Assembly (NCBI GenBank): GCA_019925095.2
Contig: CM034403.1
Location: 9,305,690-9,369,689 of the forward strand
Source: Dendrolimus kikuchii
Lineage: Eukaryota; Arthropoda; Insecta; Lepidoptera; Lasiocampidae
Length of the DNA: 64,000 bases
Direction of reading: 5' to 3'
The position numbers were made by a program, and so were the translations under genes. Shown piece after piece: positions 11,496 through 23,169 of this stretch. How positions within the stretch are numbered: the first letter of the stretch is position 1; each line of letters opens with the position of its first letter. The notes beneath the pieces are model-generated. The model saw nothing but the letters and a program-made list of their open reading frames with translations. It searched no databases and was not told where the DNA came from.

Positions 11496-11923
11496 TCTAT
11501 ATATATTATATAAAAATCAATTGCTGTTCGTTAGTCTCGCTAAAACTCGAGAACGGCTGGACTGATTTGGCTAATTTTGGTGTTGAATTATTTGTGGAAG
11601 TCCAGGAAAGGTTTAAAAGGTGAGTAAATATGAAAAAATTGCTTGGAATATAGTAGAAACAACAATTTCGCTTTCCCTTAGAAACTATTCCTAACTCTCA
11701 AACATTTGATGTTCGTCCCGTCGTTTAGAAATCAATTACATTTAAAAGTCGTTCAGAAATCAAATTAAATTTAAAAGTGAAGTTTTTGAATGTCAAACGT
11801 TTGATGTTCGTTCCTGTTAAGTTTTGACCAGATTTTTTACTAAAGTTGAAACATTTTGCAATTATCATTCAGCTTTTTTATTTATTGATTCTGAGGCGGT
11901 ACGAAGTTTGCCGGGTCAGCTAG
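11496..11923 (+). mobile_element. non-autonomous Helitron, complete
   Basis: Starts TCTATATATATTATATAAAA and ends GCCGGGTCAGCTAG. The TC start and CTAG end are the Helitron signature, and the element lies between A (11495) and T (11924) as Helitrons do. A GGCG...TGCC stem (one G:T) sits just before the CTAG, the expected 3' hairpin. Length 428 bp with no Rep/helicase frame, so it depends on an autonomous partner. A related copy in reverse lies at 26762-27118. Confidence 0.9.
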
Positions 11924-11924
11924 T

Positions 11925-12400
11925 ATTAAATAATAATATATTAATAAAATGTACTATATTGCACTTACTTAGTTGAACCTGCTAAAGTTTAATTAATATT
12001 TTAGATTCAGTTTTCCTTATTTTCTATATAATATTTACTTTATGTATAATTTAGTTATTACTATATAACTATAAGAAATTAGTACCTAAATACTTTATCA
12101 AAGAACTAGTTTAATAAAATAAAATTTCTCAAAATTTAATTAATTAGTAGATATTTTTGTGTTTTATAAGATCTTAGTTTATCGCCTCCTAAATCGCCCG
12201 TAACAGTGACTTCTCATTTTAATGCAGTAGTAAAATTGTTTCAATTCAAAAACTATTATACATTAATAGTATTAAAAGCCATTATTATTGATCATTATCT
12301 AGTGAAAGTTTTTTCCAAGGTGGACATCCGCTTCTGATACCATCTTTCCCTTTCCAACGTTGCACTCCTCTCTTTTTTCTATATCCAGGATACGAAGAGT
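11925..12400. other. no gene seen
   Basis: AT-rich spacer between the Helitron and the minisatellite. Confidence 0.45.
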
Positions 12401-12404
12401 TACA

Positions 12405-13083
12405 ACGGTCAGAACAACTGGTAGTTTTGGAAGTGTCGTGATAGTTTTGGTAGTTGTGGTAGTTTTGGTAGTTGTGGTAGTTTTGTTTTATAGATTTGGT
12501 AGTTTCGGTAGATTTGGTAGTTGTGGTAGTTTTGATTGGTAGATTTAGTAATTGCGGTAGTTTAGGTAGTTGTGGTAGTTTTGGTTTGTAGATTTGATAG
12601 TTATGGTAGCTTTGGTTGGTAGATTTGGTTATTTTGGTAGTTGTGGTAGTTTTGATAGTTGTGGTAGTTTTGGTTTGTAGATTTGGTAGTTTTGGTTGGT
12701 CGATTTGGTATATTCGATTGTTTTGGTAGTTGCGATAGTTTTGGTAGTTGCGGTAGTTTTGATAGTTGTGGTAGTTTTGGAAGTTGTGGTAGTTTTGGTA
12801 GTTTTGATAGTTGTGGTAGTTTTGATAGTTGTGGTAGTTTTGGTAGTTTTGGTAGTTTTGATAGTTGTGGTAGTTTTGGTAGTTGTGGTAGTTTTGGTAG
12901 TTGTGGTAGTTTTGGTAGTTTTGATAGTTGTGGTAGTTTTGATAGTTGTGGTAGTTTTGGTAGTTGTGGTAGTTTTGGTAGTTGTGGTAGTTTTGGTAGT
13001 TTTGGTAGTTTTGGTAGTTTTGGTAGTTTTGGTAGTTTTGATAGTTGTGGTAGTTTTGGTAGTTGCGGTAGTTTTGATATATA
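12405..13083 (+). repeat. 9-bp minisatellite, left block
   Basis: Tandem array of TTTTGGTAG with variants TTGTGGTAG and TTTTGATAG, most regular from about 12720. Because the period is a multiple of three, stops are absent over long distances in several frames, giving apparent tripeptide ORFs (GSF/GSC on plus, KTT on minus). I regard those ORFs as artefacts of the repeat. The array resumes at 13400 after a SINE. Confidence 0.95.
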
Positions 13084-13395
13084 TTTTTTTTTTATTGCAG
13101 GAGTTCAGCAGACAGGCAGACGGCCCACTTAGTGGAAAGCGGTTACCATCGCCTATGGACATTTGCAACACCAAAGGTGCTACAAATGCGCTGCTGCTCT
13201 CTTAAAGGTGACTGGAACCTGGTCACTAATGCCGGAACACAATACAAGATTGTTATGGCGGCATACTCTAGACCAGGGGTGGTCGCCATCCAGTCGAGCA
13301 AATACTCTACCACCTGGCTGTGGGTTGTTTAGTCGCCTCTTACGACAGGCCGCCGGGCCGCAGGAAATTGTATTCTTTCTCCGTTCCTGCACGGA
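13084..13395 (-). mobile_element. SINE-A full-length copy inside the minisatellite
   Basis: A roughly 310-bp element that on the minus strand begins CCGTGCAGGAACGGAGAAAG and ends TCCTGCAATAAAAAAAAA. It is a clean insertion into the 9-bp array, with repeat units on both sides and a short TTGATA flank at each end as a possible target duplication. Other copies: 16002, 17435, 26273, 27798, 29400, 34056, 36722, 43015, 56678 and 57277. The constant 5' start argues for a SINE rather than a randomly truncated LINE. Its last ~90 bp resemble the LINE 3' end at 40848-40943. I see no clear tRNA A/B boxes. Confidence 0.85.
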
Positions 13396-13640
13396 TAAAA
13401 TTGATAGTTGTGGTAGTTGTGGTAGTTTTGGTAGTTTTGGTAGTTTTGATAGTTGTGGTAGTTTTGATAGTTGTGGTAGTTTTGGTAGTTTTGATAGTTG
13501 TGGTAGTTTTGGTAGTTTTGATAGTTGTGGTAGTTTAAGTAGTTGTGGTAGTTTTAGTTTGTGGATTTGGTAGTTTTTGTTGGTAATTTGGTAGTTTCGG
13601 TAGTTTTAGTATGTTTGGTAGTTTTGGTCGTTTGTGTAGT
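13396..13640 (+). repeat. 9-bp minisatellite, right block
   Basis: Continuation of the array at 12405-13083 after the SINE-A insertion, decaying to the right. Confidence 0.9.
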
Positions 13641-13649
13641 TTACACAAT

Positions 13650-15230
13650 ATTTAGTTATATAAATAAAACAAGAACGGGTTGAAATAGGGTATTAAAGTT
13701 TGTAGAATATACTCACAGGTAATTCTTCTCTTATTTTTATTAATATAAATATAATTTCTTTAGGCTACATCCGTCAACATATTATAATTCAAATATACTT
13801 CTTACGGACCGCTATAAATTGTTCACTGTTTTAGTCCAAAAAATATTAACAGTTTTATTTTGGTCGAAATAGTACCTATTTTTAATCATCAGTCTTATTG
13901 ACTCTCTAATGTTTGCTGCACAATGTCAAACTCGTATCTCCTTCTCTCGCAGGCTTAGTCCTATAGGGTCACGAATCGGGCCTTTCTTTGGGTGTATTTC
14001 AACAGTAGATATACAAGGATAAGCATCAGTTTATGTTATGAAATAGTATTAGTCTTACTATGGCATCACAGAAACTTTCCAAAACTCCGTGTCATTATTA
14101 TGAACCGTGATCTAAACAACATATATATCAGCAATAACAATATTAACGTCATTAATTGCTCTGATATGGCTAGTTTGAGCTTAGATTGATTAATTTATCG
14201 ATTGAATATAATAAATTCAAGTTGCCAAGCGGACGGTAATGCAATTTGATAAACGGCATCGTAGATAAAGCAGACGTGTAAACTGAATAATTTTTGAAAG
14301 CCTTTGTTGAGTTAAATAAACCTTCGTTACTTTAAGTCGTGGGTAAATTAACATGTGAATATTATTCGTTTTATCGTCTACGCACAATTACGGTATTCGT
14401 GTATTTACCCCGTTGATAGAAATAAAGCTTTAACAATTTATATTATAATTTGTTAATGAATAAATTAATAAATATTATAATATATTTTTCAATAGACTAC
14501 GTGTCTTAATATAAATGACTAAATAACTCATTCAGTATTCGGGTGTATTTTATCTACGTAGTTGTGTGTGTAGTATGTTGTGTGTGTGAAAATCTTTTTA
14601 ATTTGTAAGTGATTTAGTAAAAAATAATACTAAATAATAAAACCCCAAATCGTGATTACTCTCCAATGACATGTTACGGAGCATTTAAAAATTATCGTCT
14701 TTTATTGGTTGGTAAATTATTCCTAGTATGTGTATTACATATGTACATGTCAAACAATTTAATATCATTGTTTTTTTTATTTTAAAAAATAAAGATATCC
14801 TAAATAAATGTATGTTTGATAATCATCATTATTTATTTATACGATTCTATAAGCTTGGACATAAAACGGCTTTTACATTATTGAAGGAAAGTTTTGGGCG
14901 AATAAAAACTGGAGACAATCTAGTACCAAACTAACATTACAAAACAAGTGTATAACTATGTATAAATCTGTTATAATTAATTGATTCAATCGGCAACTAA
15001 TCAAAATGACCTGAAGGCTGTTTGCGATGTGCTCTAATATTGCGGTATGCACGTGTCTGCGGATGTGGGAGAGGTTGGGTGGTGAAGAGGGGAGGCACCC
15101 CTTGTACCTGGAGGCTATACGAAATTAATTTCAAATACTGGTACCGCATTGTGTACACTGGCAGGATACTAATATCTAATGGGAAAAGGTAGTAAGTGGA
15201 TTACGGGTTGTTTTGAATTTCTTAATAACA
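13650..15230. other. AT-rich stretch, no gene seen
   Basis: No recognised domain. A GC-richer patch at 15000-15120 is unexplained. Confidence 0.45.
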
Positions 15231-15244
15231 TTCGTAAAACCTAA

Positions 15245-15440
15245 TGGGGAAGGATGAAAGTCACGTGACATAAAGAATGTTAAAGTAGAAGATTGACGGG
15301 TACGGGTAAAGGCAGACCAGAAAGAGATGGATGGATTGTGTGAAGAATATCATGATGATTTGTAGTGTAATAGATAACTTCTGTCAGTATACAGGAGTAT
15401 AGAATGAAAAGAGATATTGTTCACAAGATTGGTAAAGAGT
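15245..15440 (+). pseudogene. decayed RTE-like reverse transcriptase C-terminus
   Basis: Plus-strand translation, with frameshifts and stops, shows KDESHVT, then a GKGRP block and a W-containing 'DCV'-like remnant. This matches the C-terminal region seen better at 28586-28780. A short dead fragment of a non-LTR retrotransposon. Confidence 0.65.
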
Positions 15441-15479
15441 AAAAGAAAAGAGAGATTTGTGAAATCTATTCCAGTCCAG

Positions 15480-15585
15480 TGACTTGCTGGCGACACCTCT
15501 GACGTTTAAAAACACCTACAGGCGGGGATGGCCACTTTTCATCAGGTGGGCTGTCTGCCTGTTTGCCTGCTTCAAACAATAGAAA
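15480..15585 (+). mobile_element. CR1/jockey-type LINE 3' tail, short
   Basis: Contains CATCAGGTGGGCTGTCTGCC and GTTTGCCTGCTTC, the terminal block shared by the LINE at 40848 and by SINE-A. It abuts a SINE-like head at 15590. Confidence 0.65.
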
Positions 15586-15589
15586 AGGC

Positions 15590-15715
15590 CTCTGCGGTTT
15601 AGTGGTCTAAGCGCTAGCTCGCGTAATTCATTGAAACGCAGAGGCCATAGTTATGATTCACGGCAGAGTAAGTTTCTATTGTTTTAATCTAATTTGGGTA
15701 CCTGCGATTAGCAGT
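15590..15715 (+). mobile_element. tRNA-like SINE head, decayed
   Basis: GGCCTCTGCGGTTTAGTGG resembles a tRNA 5' arm with an internal A box (TTTAGTGGTCTAAG). AACGCAGAGGCC downstream is its inverted repeat, and 'TATGATTCACGGCAGAG' is a weak B box. The 16575-16885 element starts with a related GGCCTCTGTGG. Confidence 0.55.
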
Positions 15716-15879
15716 AAAGTTATCTGTTGTGTGTTGTGACCTTTAAAAAAAGTCTAAAATGCTTAGTTTGGGAATATACTTATAAATTACGTGGGTTTGT
15801 TTCCTGATTTATTTATTAAACAGGAAACAAACGCACGTCTTATTTGATTGATAGAAATTCCGAGGCCTTACCTATATTA

Positions 15880-15935
15880 TACATACATACATACATAACT
15901 TCACGCCAGTTCCCTTGCGGGGTAGGCACGAACAC
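15880..15935 (-). mobile_element. very short non-LTR tail with (TATG)n
   Basis: About 50 bp identical in type to the 3' ends at 4155 and 8890: an extremely 5'-truncated copy. Confidence 0.75.
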
Positions 15936-16001
15936 CTATATTATACGAAATCTATTTATCTATTTCCAGGACAATAGATGTAATGCCTTCATCCCTATTA
16001 T

Positions 16002-16325
16002 CCGTGCAGGAACGGAGAAATAATACAATTTCTTGCGGTCGGTCGGAATGTGGTAAGGCGACAAAACAACCCACAGCCAGGTGGTATAGGGTATTTGCCC
16101 GTCTGGATGGCTACCACCCCTGGTCAAGAGTATGCCACCATAACAACCTTCAGTTGTGTTCCGGCGTTAATAGCCAGGTTCCAGTCTACCTTTAGAGAGT
16201 GGCAGCACATTGGTCACATCTTTGGTGTTACAAATGTACTGCCACTATCCATAGGCGATGGTAATCGCTTTCCATCAGGTGAGCCATCTGTCTGCAGAAC
16301 TCATGCCATGAAAAAACTAAAAAAA
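16002..16325 (+). mobile_element. SINE-A copy
   Basis: Starts CCGTGCAGGAACGG and ends CTCATGCCATGAAAAAA. Full-length with point changes. Confidence 0.85.
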
Positions 16326-16574
16326 CACGTATACAATGTACGCATATTTATAGCAAATTTCTAATGATTAATTCCTTTACTTATGCTCATGTAAGCAGGT
16401 TTCTTTAAGAAATGGTTGTATTTTCCAATTATCCAAACTTATCCTATATTCAATAATGTTAACAGTATTTAAGCAGCTATTACATATATATGTTAATTAC
16501 CAAATAATTTAGTAGAGAAAATGATGTCTACAGGATAACTACTTAGAAGTCTTATTTTTCGCTTAATTAGTAAA

Positions 16575-16885
16575 ACTATAAGACCCCGGATTCGATTCCC
16601 GGAAGAAATAATCTTAGAAACGACCTCCGTTGGTCTATTTCTTAGGAATCGGCAGACAGACAAACACACACATTGTATATCCCCAAATTAAGCAAGTTAC
16701 GCTTGTGTTATGGGTAATATACAACGGACTACTCTGGGGCCGATCCCAGACACCCAGACCATAGTAAATAACGGAGAAAATACGTTTCCGAAATTTACTA
16801 TATCAGGAATCGAACCCGGAGCCACTGCGTTGAAGTGAGGTAGGCCGGCAAAGGCTTAGCCCGCTCAACCACAGAGGCCGTCAAG
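16575..16885 (-). mobile_element. tRNA-derived SINE
   Basis: On the minus strand it begins GGCCTCTGTGGTTGAGCGG (tRNA-like 5' end with A box TGGTTGAGCGG) and has a B box GGTTCGATTCC about 60 nt further, correct spacing for an RNA polymerase III promoter. A second B-box-like GATTCGATTCCC (plus strand) sits near its distal end at 16588-16603, so part of a second tRNA-like unit may be inverted there. Confidence 0.75.
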
Positions 16886-17434
16886 GAGGAATACATAAAA
16901 CGTGTGTGATATACATATTATTATTAAAAAGAAACCAAGTCAGATACCCCGTTATACGCACAGAGCGTACGAGTCAACAAAGTACGGGGTGTTTACCTTT
17001 GCCCGGCTCGCCTTTTGCTGTATTATCTGCAGACACCATTTATCTACTCACTGTTTGACTTTTGCAAATTAAATGTTATTATATTGTTTACTTGACATAA
17101 CGAGTTTGTTAAACTAAAGGGAGATTTAGTTTATCCTATTCTTATTGCGAATATAACAAAATATTCTTTCAGTTATCGCTTTCATTGTTTAGTAACCTAT
17201 TCGTTTTACCTTGGAAAATAAGATTTTTTTTAAAAGAAATAACTACCTTTAAAAATATGTTAAAAGAAGTTAAATAACAACGCAGTATCACACGTGTTAA
17301 ATTACAGGTTCGTTTCTTTGGGTTCTAGAGAGACGTTATAATTATAATTGTGATATCTTAAAGTATCCTTTAAGCCGCATTTAATATACGACATATCTCC
17401 CCAATTAAAAAAAAATATAACGTAGTTTTTGTAA

Positions 17435-17672
17435 TTTTTTTTTTATTGCAGGAGATCAGCAGACAAGCAGACGGCCCACTTGATGGAAAGCGGTTGCCAT
17501 CGCCTATAGACAATTTGCAACACCAAAGTTGCTACAAATGCGCCGCTGCTCTCTTAAGGGAGACTGGAACCTGGTCACTAATGCCGGAACACAACTCAAG
17601 GTTGTTATGGTGACATACTTTAGACCAGGGCTGGTAGCCATCTAGTCGGTCAAATGCCCCACCACCTGGCAA
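17435..17672 (-). mobile_element. SINE-A, 5'-shortened form
   Basis: Matches SINE-A from the poly-A end (plus-strand poly-T at 17435) to CCACCTGGC and then stops, lacking the first ~75 bp. The copy at 27798-28038 stops at the same point. Confidence 0.8.
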
Positions 17673-17819
17673 CTTTTGTATATTACATATAAAGATAACT
17701 ATTTGTTGTTGTCTAGTAAAACTTGAAACAACTTATAAATACGTTAGACATTAAATATAGCTGTAAGTTCTACCGTATTGAATATACAGTGATAGCTTAT
17801 ATACCTCCGATCTAAACAT

Positions 17820-18090
17820 AAAGACAGGGCCCCTCAAAGCCGGCAGTCAAAGTGCCGTCATTCACATAGATCGGCCATTTACAGATCCCTCAGGCATAAA
17901 GGCAGCATAGACACTTACGTGTACAGCCGCACACGTATTTCTGAGAAACGTCCCTTGCTTAGAGGCTTTTAAGAGGCCCAGTGAGTGGAGAGCGCTGTTG
18001 CGATCGGCTCCACTGCTCACCCCGGCGACAGTAAAAAATATGAGCATCCCCCTAGCCCCCGACAACCCGCGCCATCTTGAAAAACTTTGT
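17820..18090. other. GC-richer unclassified block
   Basis: About 270 bp with higher GC and a 67-codon minus-strand ORF without a recognised domain. Probably part of an unrecognised transposon. Confidence 0.3.
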
Positions 18091-18103
18091 CATTTGTAGC
18101 CAT

Positions 18104-18133
18104 ACATTGATATACATTTTGGTATATCAATGT
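18104..18133. repeat. perfect 12-bp hairpin between direct repeats
   Basis: ACATTGATATAC, a 6-nt loop and GTATATCAATGT. TTTGTAGCC occurs on both sides (about 18094 and 18133), like a target duplication around a tiny palindrome. Confidence 0.8.
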
Positions 18134-18659
18134 TTGTAGCCGCAAATCGATCTGTGTCTACGAGGCTACGTCGCGTAGGCGTGTGTCTATTCTATGTTGC
18201 TACGCTTATGTCGTTTCAATAATTAAATTTTATATTTCTATTAAGGCTTGTAGCAACGCCAACGTCTTTGAGGATTTTTCGGGCGATAGCAGGGTCCCAT
18301 AGATTCAATAGTTTTTTGGATGCATTATTATTTTATTGTGAATAAAATAAAATAGTGGTTAAAAAAAGAATAAAATAAAATTAGTTAGCTCTCTTTTATA
18401 AAGATGTATTCTTTTTTGATAAAAATTAGGGATTGCAATGATTTCATATCAATAATTTGGAGGTGAGTAGATGAATGTTTTTCTTAACTTTAAACGACTA
18501 TATAAAATTAAGAAAAAAAGAACGTTACGTCTCATATCGTAGTTATCTGATTTTATTTTGGAAATTATTGAGCAGTTAACCAACGAAAAGTTATTTCCTT
18601 TGCACTATTTTCAACCTCTTGTGCAATGGGGGCTTTAAGCCGGTACTCTAATATTTTTA

Positions 18660-19030
18660 TATTTCAATTTGGATGAATCAACCAAAGTAATATATCCATA
18701 TAAACATAAACTGAAAATCTACATACATTAAATTTATGTATTTATCACTAAAAATGTCGTCATTGTACTATGTTTATTTATACCACTACTGTTATTATAA
18801 TCTCAATTCTTTCCTAGGTTTGTCTGGAAGAGATCGCGTTTTAGCGATAAGACCGCCCTTTGTGCATAATTAGATCAATTGTAGTCTGTAAGTTTACTTT
18901 TGTATTGATATAAAATAAAGAGTTATTTATCTATCTATCTTGAAGCATTCAATGTCGTTCAATGCCGTCGCGTTCTTTTAGTTCTGTGCTTTTTAACCAT
19001 ACTGATTAAGTTTGGTTGATCCGTTTAATA
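18660..19030. mobile_element. candidate MITE with short inverted ends, interrupted
   Basis: Left end 'GGATGAATCAACCAAAG' and right end 'TTTGGTTGATCC' form an inverted repeat. The right half ('ATGCCGTCG', then a 'TTCTGTGC' block) and the left end are shared with 54535-54860. A family C LINE tail sits inside at 18820-18925. Confidence 0.55.
18820..18925 (+). mobile_element. LINE 3' tail, family C, copy 2
   Basis: GTCTGGAAGAGATCGCG, a hairpin-like 'AGCGATAAG', and an AATAAAG end followed by (TATC)n. Confidence 0.7.
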
Positions 19031-19039
19031 AAAGTATTA

Positions 19040-19850
19040 CAAAAATACTTTTGTAAATTACACATTCGTCTAAGATTATATCTAAATAAAACAAATTATA
19101 TTAAGTATTGGTTTAAAAATGATTATATCATTTCCATTGAATTACGTAATATTAAATAAAAATTATTTTTAAAGAAAAACATATACCATATACCATAAAC
19201 ATAACTGAACACTTAAAATGTAATAAAAAAAAGAGAAGAATTTAAAGATTTATTATAATCTTTTGCATTACTAATATGATACCGCCTTACTAGTTCCCTT
19301 TAATAACGTCTTGACTTTAAGATGTAAGCATTGTGAATTTACATTATTAAATCCCCTCATAACATAACCTTTGTCATTCAAATGATAATATACTAAAAGG
19401 ATTTCTTAAATTCACATGACTACCTTTTCTAAATAGATACGCCCTGTGGCTAGATTTGATTCAATGCTTTTATAGCAATATCAACTTTATGTCTCATATG
19501 ATAAAGTTGAAAACTACTTAAAGATTTTTCATTAATGTGTTAGTTTTGAATACAAAACAGGACACCTAAGGGCCTCAGCAGGTGGCTTTATAAATGTACC
19601 TTGTAATGTCCGTATTAAAGAAGTCGAAACGTTTGAATAAATCAACTCAGATAACGTAACAAAATGGAGTCGGTTTATATTTGTCTCTGGAAGAATTTCA
19701 GTACAAACGCTAATAAGTTATTTAAATCAAAAGCCAAATAGGTATACTTTTAGGTCATCTACCAAATCTTAATTAGATTGACGTAAAAATTTGGCAACAA
19801 AACCCTCTTATATATGTAATACGTGTCAGTTGTATTTTGTGGCGTGGTAG
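19040..19850. other. no gene seen
   Basis: AT-rich, nothing supportable. Confidence 0.45.
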
Positions 19851-19854
19851 TTAG

Positions 19855-20035
19855 TTATTGTGGTGGTTTACAGGCTATCGGATTCTCTTCTACCTCCAAT
19901 GACGTAAGTTTGAACCTTATCCGGGAAATATATACCGCTTACGCAGTTTTCCTGGCAGAATTGTTACAATTATCACACGCAGACGGCAAAGGAAAACAAC
20001 GCGATAAAACTTGCACGTAAATAATTTGCTTGCCA
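19855..20035 (+). mobile_element. decayed tRNA-derived SINE (SINE-T)
   Basis: Body words 'TTACGCAGTTTTCCTGGCAG', 'TGTTACAATTATCACACGC' and 'GGCAAAGGAAAACAACGCGA' align with the SINE at 28252 and the one at 57672. The tRNA-like head is eroded (B box GTTTGAACCTT). The 65-codon ORF across it is incidental. Confidence 0.6.
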
Positions 20036-20039
20036 ATCT

Positions 20040-21270
20040 GCCTTGGAAAAATGGTACACTTACATTCCTGTTCCAAATTGCTCTTATTTAATTTATTCTT
20101 GATTTTATTTTTTTATATTGTATCATTACGTATCTAGTTTTTTTAAATTGCTTCAGGTTTTTTGTTACTATATATTATTTATCGTTTAATGAAAATTATT
20201 CCACCCTTTTTATTTCTATCGAAATTTTTAAGCATCTGATTATTTATTCGTTATATTTAAGTGGATATTTCTTCCCACCACTGTAAAAATATAAAGTGAA
20301 AAATTGTAATTTTGAATGATACCTTTAATAAATTAATTTTTCCAAAAATGATGTTACTATAAGATAAAATGATCACGTGTGTGAAGTGATGTCACGATTA
20401 ACAATAACCACTAATTGCGTATAATCTTTCCGCAGATTTACAGATTTTATAAAAAATAACCCCAACCCTTCTTTACGTGTATAGGTCAGCAGAAAACGAC
20501 CCTTGACATATCACACAGGTACATATAGAGCCCTTTAGGAGATAGCTTTAATAGAATCATTGTCAATCTCAAAGGGTTTAAGAAACCAAAATTAGTGGTG
20601 CATTCAAAATTCTATTATCTATGCCATAACTAACCGTGCGAAATTGTTTACAATAGAGAACGAAGCAAAAAATTGACAAATTGCAAAAAATATTTAGAGC
20701 AAAGGGTAAAGTGTGGCGTGACACCCTACATGTCATATTTTGATAAGAACGTAGCGTTTTTTCCAGAATACGAACTTACCGGTGATATATTTTTTTAAAC
20801 CTTTTTAAGATTTTGACAAAAAACGAAATAACCTATAATAATTTCTGTCTGTCTTTGTACGTATATAGTCAGCTTTCGAAAATATTTTAGGTTAACATAA
20901 ATGAAATTTTCAGAAAGGTATAGTCTGCATACTGCTACTAAATTAAAGTACATAGTGAAATTGTAAAAAATAAAGATTTGGCATGGCAACCATTCATGTA
21001 AATGAGTATATAGCGTACGTAGCCATGTGGGATATTGTTAGTCAAATATTAATAGAACATAACGATGTGCCTTAATGGATGAAATGAATTTGTGAAAATT
21101 ATCTACCTTTATAACTTCTAAATGGAAAATTTTGAAAAACCCAAATGGGTAAAGCATAAAAATACTTTCAATGAAAATTAATTAAATAATTCTGGGATAT
21201 GTATATAATTTTTTACTATAGCTGGGTAGCCAATATTGAAGAAAAGGGACGTGAATTTACAAATACAATA
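20040..21270. other. no gene seen
   Basis: AT-rich, nothing supportable. Confidence 0.45.
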
Positions 21271-21272
21271 AA

Positions 21273-21494
21273 CTAGTTGCACCCCGTGGTCTCACGCGTG
21301 GTGATGGAAAATCGTTATATTTTAGATAATTCATACTATATCTTTATAAATTATAGCCTATGTGTTATTCTGATGTGTAAGCTATATTATTGTAAAGTTT
21401 CATCAAAATCCATTCAGTAGTTTTTGCGTGAAAGTGTAACAAACATACATCCATACATTCTTACAAACTTTCGCATCTATGATATTAAGTAGGA
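21273..21494 (-). mobile_element. non-autonomous Helitron, short
   Basis: On the minus strand it starts TCCTACTTAATATCATAGAT and ends GGGGTGCAACTAG, 222 bp, flanked by A (complement of T at 21495) and T. Internal 'TTTTGATGAAACTTTAC' and 'AAAACTACTGAATGGATT' are typical of a very common lepidopteran Helitron group. Confidence 0.85.
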
Positions 21495-21499
21495 TAACA

Positions 21500-22840
21500 C
21501 ATGCAGGTCTAAGCTGAGGTCAAGATATCACGATGAATATTTTATATAATATAATTGAAAAATGAGTATAAGAAATTAATTATTCATGTTCTCAGCCTTT
21601 TGAAGAGTTTAAATAGTGCCATACTATTCTGAGTTTGATTTTTATCGAGGCATCTTTTGTTGTGTACAAACTGTATGGGGTGGAAAACAATTGTGCATGG
21701 ACCCAGCTTCGATTCCAGACTCCAGACACGGTGACTTCTGTACAAAATGTACGGGATGCTTTTATTATTTCAAGGACTCTATCAAGCGAATTTCGTTTTG
21801 TTCTTGCGCATATACATGTTGATTCAATTAATAAAATTACTCGATGAATTAGGCGCGAATGAGGTATGTTGAATGTTAAAATTCTAAAATAAAACCTCAA
21901 TAATGACAGTAAAATTTAGAATCCTACATAATTTGAAAAGATAATCAGCTATGTATAAAAATATCATATTATATCTAAACCTCAGAAATTACTATCTAGT
22001 TTATAATCCTAGAATTCCAAAAAATAAAACAGAAAATATTAAATTCATAGGTTAGGTATACAAATACTGAACCTTAAAAGGTTAGCCAAAGATTTATAAA
22101 TAATCAGAAAGATTGTCCGAATATATTTTATGATCATAATCTATGAAAGTTAAAATAATTCGATACCTTTCTATTTTATAGTGATATTGTTATCATTTGA
22201 AGTTAATTTATTAGGAAAATAAATTTTAATTAATGATTTTCAAATACATAAATAAACATGCTGTAGAGTTAAGTAACTAAGAACTAAAGCATTAATTTAA
22301 CTTAAAAACTTTTGTTTATTGACGATTTCTTTGGTAGACACTCGACTTCAGTAGTAACTCGACATTCAATTACAAGCTCTACAAAAACAAACCATAATGC
22401 AATGACATACAGTCCGTTCTCCTCTGAAGTCTTGTGGGTAAACCCAGGGGTACGGAAGAATAGATATGGGGTCCGACTTCACCGATAGAATTCTTTTGAT
22501 TGTAAGAATCATAACGGACCCTAACGTATATTTGGACAGCAACCTGAGAGGCTTGAAGTGGGCCCGAGGTTTAATTACTATAATTTGAGGGCAGATGAAG
22601 AAATTACAATCACCGGATTTTTTTTTCTGTTATTATTGAATTTAAACTTTTTTAGAATCGTTGTGATTTGAAACTTGATGAAATGAAAAAGCGTCACTAA
22701 AAAGAGATAAACATATAAATCTATAGGACTAAGCCTGCGAGAGAATGAAATAGAATACATTATCATGTATTGAAGTTTTTCGTTAAATTTCGTGTTTTAA
22801 AGCTTAAATATATTATAAAGATATAATATAAAAAAGTGCC
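21500..22840. other. no gene seen
   Basis: Includes overlapping short ORFs at 21592-21900 around a weak B-box-like GCTTCGATTCC (21706-21716). I cannot call a gene or a SINE. Confidence 0.4.
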
Positions 22841-22844
22841 GTCA

Positions 22845-22905
22845 CGAAATTTAGAATCCCTCCCACCCCTTGTCACACTTTGTTTCACTTCGACTGCGTG
22901 TGAAC
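22845..22905 (+). repeat. fragment of a 'CCCCTTGTCACAC' repeat
   Basis: CACGAAATTTAGAATCCCTC and CCCCTTGTCACACTTTG match the longer copy at 43555-43750 in the same orientation. Confidence 0.6.
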
Positions 22906-22924
22906 TGCACACACACACAATTTT

Positions 22925-23080
22925 CATTTTTATTGCGAAGGTGGTATACAAGCAGATGTCCCATACCAGATAATGGAAGTGGTTACCGTCGCCTATAGAC
23001 GCTTGCAACACTAATGGCATAGTAAACGCGGTGCCAGCCTTTAGGATGGGATAGAGGGCTGTACGGGTGATCGGCGGGAA
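22925..23080 (-). mobile_element. CR1/jockey-type LINE 3' end, decayed
   Basis: On the minus strand: GTGTTGCAAGCGTCTATAGG, CGACGGTAACCACTT and a final 'CGCAATAAAAATG', as in the LINE at 40848. Upstream translation gives a short peptide ending near the same stop. Confidence 0.65.
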
Positions 23081-23169
23081 ACCGGAGTCTCATGCCGATC
23101 CGCGCGTTCCCTCTCACCTCGTGGTAGCCGTTCGTTCGGGCCGTTTGTGAATACGCAAGCGAGCCCACA

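Noticed and set aside
12629..13205. Long ORFs of 149-181 codons on both strands encoding tripeptide repeats
   Set aside because: They are produced by a 9-bp tandem repeat, occur in several frames at once, and one runs into a SINE.
15590..15640. Possible tRNA gene
   Set aside because: Only a tRNA-like 5' arm and A box; no cloverleaf with anticodon and acceptor stems, and it resembles the SINE at 16575.
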